A stretch of DNA of 11,245 nucleotides. Origin: Pseudomonadota bacterium. GTDB lineage: Bacteria; Pseudomonadota; Alphaproteobacteria; Ferrovibrionales; Ferrovibrionaceae. Under the pieces are notes generated by a model. The model searched no databases. It saw only the letters and a program-made list of their open reading frames with translations, and was not told the DNA's origin. Of this stretch, positions 6,996-11,245 are shown in pieces (the first letter of the stretch is position 1; each line of letters begins with the position of its first letter). Made by a program: the position numbers and the translations under genes. The DNA lies in assembly GCA_023434425.1 (NCBI GenBank), contig JAEYSS010000040.1:1-11245 (forward strand), read 5' to 3'.

Positions 6996-7122
6996 GAGTC
7001 ATCCTCCTTCAAGCGATGAGTCGTTTGCGCGGCCCGCCACAAGACTGGCAGGGGACGTTTCCCGCTCTCCGAGCCGGGCCGCCGTGATGGCCGGACCTCG
7101 TGAGTGAGCATCCGGCACGAGG
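6996..7122 (-). promoter_or_regulatory. hsp20 leader with ROSE-like RNA thermometer
   Basis: Between the predicted transcription start (near 7121) and the ATG, the leader can fold into four successive hairpins. Hairpin I pairs 7116-7122 with 7096-7102 (7 bp). Hairpin II pairs 7071-7078 with 7061-7067 (7 bp with one bulge). Hairpin III pairs 7046-7053 with 7033-7039 (7 bp with one bulge). Hairpin IV (6999-7019) pairs UCAUC with GAUGA and opposes UCGCU to the AAGGAGG ribosome-binding site. UCGCU fits the ROSE hallmark UYGCU, in which a G opposite a G and a bulge make the helix melt on heating. Length, hairpin number and position before a small heat-shock gene all match known alphaproteobacterial and gammaproteobacterial ROSE elements. 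This is by inspection only, without a covariance-model search. Confidence 0.75.
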
Positions 7123-7154
7123 CAGAGATAGGAAGCCCGGAACCGGGCTTCAAG
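7123..7154 (-). promoter_or_regulatory. RpoH (sigma-32) type heat-shock promoter of hsp20
   Basis: On the - strand CTTG (7151-7154; CTTGAA in full) is followed after 18 bases by CCTATCTCTG (7123-7132). This fits the alphaproteobacterial heat-shock consensus CTTG-N17/18-CYTATNTNNG at every fixed position. Transcription would start around 7115-7121, giving a leader of about 120-125 bases. Confidence 0.85.
7132..7151. repeat. perfect 20-bp palindrome inside the hsp20 promoter
   Basis: GAAGCCCGG and CCGGGCTTC are exact inverted copies separated by two bases. They span the gap from the last base of the -35 CTTG to the first base of the -10. No T-run follows on either strand, so an operator for a dimeric repressor fits better than a terminator for the upstream 88-residue gene. 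Confidence 0.7.
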
Positions 7155-7162
7155 AGGCGGGA

Positions 7163-7175
7163 ATTTTCGGAAAAT
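7163..7175. repeat. 13-bp palindrome upstream of the hsp20 -35
   Basis: ATTTTC-G-GAAAAT is a perfect 6-1-6 palindrome eight bases upstream of the CTTG box. GCGG and CCGC flank it and could extend it as a stem on the - strand. It may be a second regulator site, or the 3' structure of the upstream gene; the evidence is only its symmetry. Confidence 0.35.
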
Positions 7176-7195
7176 CCGCGATCAGGTGCAGCCGG

Positions 7196-7462
7196 TCAGC
7201 CGATCGAGATCGGCGCCCATCTGAATTCGTGCAGCGCCCGGCCGCGCAGCACATCCACCACATGTTTGGGGCCGACGAATTCCGGCGCCAGATTGACGCC
7301 CTGCGCCGCCAGCACGACGGTGGAGTTCCGGAACAGCGGCTTCATCGCCGCCAGCGAGCGCGCCGCCATCTCGTTGGTGGCGATCGCGGCATAGGCCACG
7401 TAGATCACCGTGATGATCTCGTTGCCCAGCTGGATGGACGCGGACTGATAGACCTGGGCCAT
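7196..7462 (-). CDS. hypothetical protein, 88 residues
   Basis: I do not recognise this protein. It reads MAQVYQSASIQLGNEIITV at the start and ends with RGRALHEFRWAPISIG, and it has no signal peptide, cysteine or clear membrane span. The middle (ITVIYVAYAAIATNEMAARSLAAMKPLF, about 17-44) is moderately hydrophobic and could be an amphipathic helix pair. It is accepted as a gene because codon use resembles its neighbours, the frame fills the space between rpmE and hsp20, and it shares their direction. The ATG at 7462 has no good ribosome-binding site: GGAG is 18 bases upstream, and no other in-frame ATG, GTG or TTG is nearby. The frame 14 bases longer on the same strand (7182-7481) reads as an arginine- and glycine-rich shadow. 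Function and necessity are unknown. Confidence 0.6.
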   Translation of the reverse strand: MAQVYQSASIQLGNEIITVIYVAYAAIATNEMAARSLAAMKPLFRNSTVVLAAQGVNLAPEFVGPKHVVDVLRGRALHEFRWAPISIG

Positions 7463-7540
7463 GGCTGCGCTTGTCTTGCACTCCGGAATGCGCGGATCAG
7501 GACCAAGGGTTACGGCAGCGGTGGTTAATGAAGCGTCGCC

Positions 7541-7572
7541 GTCGGCTGCATCTGTCGGCCTTCACGGTCGGC
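7541..7572. repeat. three GTCGGC repeats with a 13-bp period
   Basis: GTCGGC occurs at 7541-7546, 7554-7559 and 7567-7572, each start exactly 13 bp after the last, with unrelated 7-bp spacers. A near copy, GTCGCC, is at 7535-7540. The array lies between the rpmE terminator and the 88-residue gene, about 80-110 bases upstream of the latter's ATG. It could be a regulator-binding array, but short GC-rich words recur by chance in such DNA. Confidence 0.35.
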
Positions 7573-7589
7573 GCCGCGGGGCCGGCAGC

Positions 7590-7620
7590 AAAAAGGCGGC
7601 CGGGAGATCCGGGCCGCCTT
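7590..7620 (-). terminator. intrinsic terminator of rpmE
   Basis: On the - strand AAGGCGGCC (7612-7620) pairs perfectly with GGCCGCCTT (7593-7601) across a 10-nt loop, and five T residues follow. It lies 45 bases after the rpmE stop codon and ends the single-gene rpmE transcript. Confidence 0.9.
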
Positions 7621-7665
7621 GTCTCGTCGCCGGGTCCAGCCCGGCGGTCATCCGAATACGGTCGA

Positions 7666-7893
7666 TTACTTCTTCAGACCGAAATTGCCGAAGCGCTTCT
7701 TGAACTTGGCAACCTGGCCGCCAGCTTCGTTCAGACGGGCCGGACCGCCGGTCCAGGCCGGATGCGAGGTCGAGTCGATGTCGAGCATCATGGTGTCGCC
7801 CGGCTTACCCCAGGTCGAACGGGTGGTGTAGACGGTGCCGTCCGTCATCTGCACCTTGATCTCGTGGTAGTCGGGATGGATATCGGCCTTCAT
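7666..7893 (-). CDS. rpmE: 50S ribosomal protein L31, zinc-free (C-) form
   Basis: L31 is a small protein of the large ribosomal subunit that bridges the central protuberance to the 30S head. The 75 residues begin MKADIHPDYHEIKV and contain TTRSTWGK (23-30) and SHPAWTGG (43-50), followed by the basic end KFKKRFGNFGLKK. The four zinc-binding cysteines of the C+ form are absent: the first pair is replaced around Met16 and Asp18, and the second pair lies in LDIDSTSHP, also without Cys. This is the usual state in alphaproteobacteria, which carry the long RpmE-like chain without zinc. The ATG at 7893 has AGGAG (7901-7905) seven bases upstream. It is a monocistronic gene with its own promoter and terminator, and a structured leader of about 70 bases that could mediate autoregulation. 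Confidence 0.96.
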   Translation of the reverse strand: MKADIHPDYHEIKVQMTDGTVYTTRSTWGKPGDTMMLDIDSTSHPAWTGGPARLNEAGGQVAKFKKRFGNFGLKK

Positions 7894-7912
7894 GACAGTT
7901 CTCCTGGGCCTG

Positions 7913-7951
7913 CCCCCAACTCATGGCACCATCGTCATGATGGTCGGGGGG
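7913..7951 (-). promoter_or_regulatory. rpmE leader hairpin
   Basis: In the - strand RNA, ACCAUC (7939-7944) pairs with GAUGGU (7928-7933) around the loop AUGAC. Outer C-rich (7946-7951) and G-rich (7913-7917) strands can close it with a 10-nt asymmetric internal bulge. It sits just upstream of the ribosome-binding site and begins near the predicted transcript start. L31 leaders that bind the protein product are known in other phyla; whether this is one is inference. Confidence 0.5.
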
Positions 7952-7970
7952 AGCCGTCAATCGAGGGGGC

Positions 7971-7999
7971 GTTATAGCCAGAAGCCCCTCCCGCTGCAA
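7971..7999 (-). promoter_or_regulatory. sigma-70 type promoter of rpmE
   Basis: TTGCAG (7994-7999) and TATAAC (7971-7976) are separated by exactly 17 bases on the - strand. Transcription should start near 7964, about 70 bases before the rpmE ATG. Confidence 0.75.
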
Positions 8000-8023
8000 G
8001 CCCGGACAAGACCTGAACCAAAT

Positions 8024-8044
8024 CAGTCAGTTAACTACTGACTG
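8024..8044 (-). terminator. possible terminator hairpin over the protease stop codon
   Basis: An exact 8-bp inverted repeat, CAGTCAGT/ACTGACTG with a 5-nt loop, spans the stop codon of the trypsin-like lipoprotein gene (TAG at 8035-8037). On the - strand it is followed by ATTTGGTT, a poor T-run, so it may terminate weakly or protect the 3' end. Confidence 0.5.
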
Positions 8045-9405
8045 GCGGTAAGATTGCGGCGGCGCTGGAACTCTGCCGGATCGACCAGTTCGAGGCCCAG
8101 CTTCGCCAGTCCGTCGAGGATCGGGATGAAGCCGTTCAGACTGGTATTGGCCGCTGGGTTGCGAGGATCAGACGCCCAGCCGAGCACGGCAATGCCAACC
8201 ACATTCCCCTGCCGGTCGAAAAGCGGACCGCCGCTGTTGCCACCATGGATGGCCACATCCGACTGGATGAAATCGAGCCGCTCCCGTCCCAAGCCCTGTC
8301 TGTAAGCGCTGACGACACCGCGCGTCACCGTCCAGCTGAGTTCTTTGAAGCGAGGCGTGCCGATTGCATAGACCTCTTCCGCAACACGTACTGGCGTTTC
8401 ACGGATCGAGACCACCGGATAGCCATTACCCTCGATTTTCACCAACGCGACGTCACGAAACTCATTGCGGTACAAAACCTCACCCACCGCCACGCGACCC
8501 GAAACAAGCCTGACGTTCACAAAGCGCTGATTCTTGACGACATGCTGATTGGTCAGCACCAGCCCGTCTTCACGCACCAGGAATCCGGATCCGTGGCCGG
8601 TCCCGTCCTCAATCAGAATTGTTGCCGACCGGAGGTGATCGATATGACCGTCGATTGTGCCGCCGCGCTGGGCCTGACGTGGAATCAAAAGACGGGCCGA
8701 GGGTGACGCTGCAGGCATAATGGGTGCCGAGGCCTCCCGCATCGGCCGCTGCTTCAGCAACTCGCGCAGACTCGGATCTGCCGCAACCTTGTTGGCTGAA
8801 TCGGCGAAGGCATGCTGTATAAAAAGATCGTAGTCGCTACTTAATCGCTGCGGCGCCTCAAATATGCCTTCGACATCTTTCTGCCACACGACCCTGCGAC
8901 GCAAATTGTCATAGATCTGCCAGTTAACCGTGATAGTCACTTTGCCAGACAGATCGATCGTCTGGACGTGCTGGCACAGGTCTCCAACGATCCTTGTGAC
9001 ATTGGCGCCGGCCTGAAAATCGGCGCTCTCCTGTCCGGCCTCGCGGAACAGGGCTTTGGGATTGCCTGCCACACGATAGCCGTAGCCGCTGAAAATAGTG
9101 TGGAAGATGTCAGCATAGGCCGTGGGCTGGATCGTGCGGCGATCGCTCCCATAATACAGCTTGGTGCCGAGTTCGCAGGTGAGCGGCCGATATGAGGTTT
9201 CGCCGATGAGAGCCCCACGCGGAATCGTGGTCTGAATTGTACTGAAACCAATCACCTGCAGGTCCGGATCGGTGGTGAAACTGGCCGGACTGACCATCGT
9301 GCCATCCGCCAACGCGACGGGCTTGGCCGTGATTATCGGCGGCTCGCCTTTTGGCACGCAACCGATACCCAACACTGTTACTCCGACCAGCAGAACACTC
9401 CTCAT
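8035..9405 (-). CDS. trypsin-like serine protease, probable lipoprotein with N-terminal extra domain
   Basis: This 456-residue protein is probably exported and lipid-anchored. The start MRSVLLVGVTVLGIGC gives a hydrophobic signal followed by Cys16; the box LGIGC has Leu at -4 rather than -3, so lipidation is likely but not certain. Residues 20-230 form an extra domain that I do not recognise, with TAYADIFHTIFSGYGYRV (95-111) and a strand-rich GKVTITVNWQIYDN (154-167). Residues 255-430 are a DegP/trypsin-2 type protease: SGFLVREDGLVLTNQHVV contains His288, FRDVALVKI contains Asp318, and GGNSGGPLFD contains the nucleophile Ser391. There is no PDZ domain; the chain ends 65 residues after the serine. 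The ATG at 9405 has GGAG six bases upstream; the open frame reaches 9573 but has no signal-like start there. It is divergent from the ABC transporter and followed by rpmE under its own promoter. Targets are unknown. Confidence 0.88.
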   Translation of the reverse strand: MRSVLLVGVTVLGIGCVPKGEPPIITAKPVALADGTMVSPASFTTDPDLQVIGFSTIQTTIPRGALIGETSYRPLTCELGTKLYYGSDRRTIQPTAYADIFHTIFSGYGYRVAGNPKALFREAGQESADFQAGANVTRIVGDLCQHVQTIDLSGKVTITVNWQIYDNLRRRVVWQKDVEGIFEAPQRLSSDYDLFIQHAFADSANKVAADPSLRELLKQRPMREASAPIMPAASPSARLLIPRQAQRGGTIDGHIDHLRSATILIEDGTGHGSGFLVREDGLVLTNQHVVKNQRFVNVRLVSGRVAVGEVLYRNEFRDVALVKIEGNGYPVVSIRETPVRVAEEVYAIGTPRFKELSWTVTRGVVSAYRQGLGRERLDFIQSDVAIHGGNSGGPLFDRQGNVVGIAVLGWASDPRNPAANTSLNGFIPILDGLAKLGLELVDPAEFQRRRNLTASQ

Positions 9406-9475
9406 CACCCACTCCCGCCTGCAGAAGATCGCCTGAGGCATTCTTAAGCGAGAAATTTCGGAACATAAAGTGAAA

Positions 9476-9481
9476 ATTATA
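9476..9481 (-). promoter_or_regulatory. probable -10 box of the protease gene
   Basis: A perfect TATAAT lies on the - strand 71 bases upstream of the protease ATG. At 16-18 bases upstream there is no good -35 (GAGTAT or similar), so the promoter may be weak or need an activator; a palindrome covers that place. Confidence 0.5.
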
Positions 9482-9491
9482 GATGCTTCGA

Positions 9492-9513
9492 GGCATAAAT
9501 ACTCCTGTATGCC
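9492..9513. repeat. 22-bp interrupted palindrome in the divergent promoter region
   Basis: GGCATA (9492-9497) and TATGCC (9508-9513) are exact inverted copies with ten bases between. They overlap the -35 area of the protease promoter and lie about 30 bases upstream of the ABC gene -35. A related word, GAGGCAT, recurs at 9490-9496 and, directly repeated, at 9435-9441. This fits an operator, but no regulator is identified. Confidence 0.4.
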
Positions 9514-9541
9514 AAGCACGGGTCCGGCTGGCGCCCTTGCG

Positions 9542-9570
9542 TTGTCCCTCCGGCCGGTGGTCGGTATAAC
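9542..9570 (+). promoter_or_regulatory. sigma-70 type promoter of the ABC transporter gene
   Basis: TTGTCC (9542-9547) and TATAAC (9565-9570) are 17 bases apart. Transcription would start near 9577, leaving only about 23 bases before the ATG, in which no Shine-Dalgarno sequence is seen. Confidence 0.65.
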
Positions 9571-9599
9571 CACCTGAGTTTTCAGCCAGACAAGCCGAT

Positions 9600-11245
<1,646 letters not shown>

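Noticed and set aside
7091..7122. H-type pseudoknot from the two interlocking inverted repeats
   Set aside because: The loops that would cross the 5-bp and 7-bp helices have zero bases, which is sterically impossible for both full helices at once; alternative hairpins are the better reading.
7461..7977. Forward open frames across rpmE and its flanks
   Set aside because: They overlap the certain L31 gene, its terminator and its promoter, and have no ribosome-binding site or family match.

Overview
The window looks like chromosomal DNA from an alphaproteobacterium, probably of the Rhodospirillales type. The grounds are GC-rich codon use, a gap-pgk-class I fba glycolytic cluster, a cysteine-free L31 protein ending in KFKKRFGxFG, an alphaproteobacterial-style RpoH promoter, and a TIGR02204-like ABC half-transporter. 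This placement is by recognition, not by database search.

Layout, left to right. (1) The 3' end of a DUF2459/TIGR02117 gene (+, cut by the window start). (2) Central carbon metabolism on +: gap and pgk (14 nt apart), a strong intrinsic terminator, then a class I fructose-bisphosphate aldolase that ends in its own terminator. (3) On -, a DUF898/YjgN-like membrane protein whose 3' end overlaps a membrane-anchored M48 metalloprotease; the protease's last codons run through the fba terminator. (4) On -, an Hsp20 small heat-shock protein with its own terminator and a rich control region: an RpoH-type promoter with a perfect 20-bp palindrome filling its spacer, then a leader of about 120 nt that folds like a ROSE RNA thermometer. 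(5) On -, an unrecognised 88-residue protein, then rpmE (ribosomal protein L31) with a clear sigma-70-type promoter, a hairpin leader and a terminator. (6) On -, a probable lipoprotein with an unrecognised N-terminal domain and a DegP-like trypsin domain at the C-terminus. (7) Divergent from it on +, an ABC half-transporter (fused permease and ATPase) cut by the window end just after its H-loop histidine.

How the genes fit together. gap, pgk and fba supply consecutive or near-consecutive steps of lower glycolysis/gluconeogenesis; the terminator after pgk means fba may be expressed at a different level. The 4.05-9.4 kb stretch gathers four proteins linked to envelope or protein quality control (M48 protease, DUF898 membrane protein, Hsp20, trypsin-like lipoprotein). 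They are separate transcription units on the same strand, so a joint function is only a hypothesis. The best candidates for something little described are the hsp20 control region, the overlapping DUF898-M48 pair and the two-domain lipoprotein-protease. I see no mobile element, CRISPR array, tRNA or rRNA.
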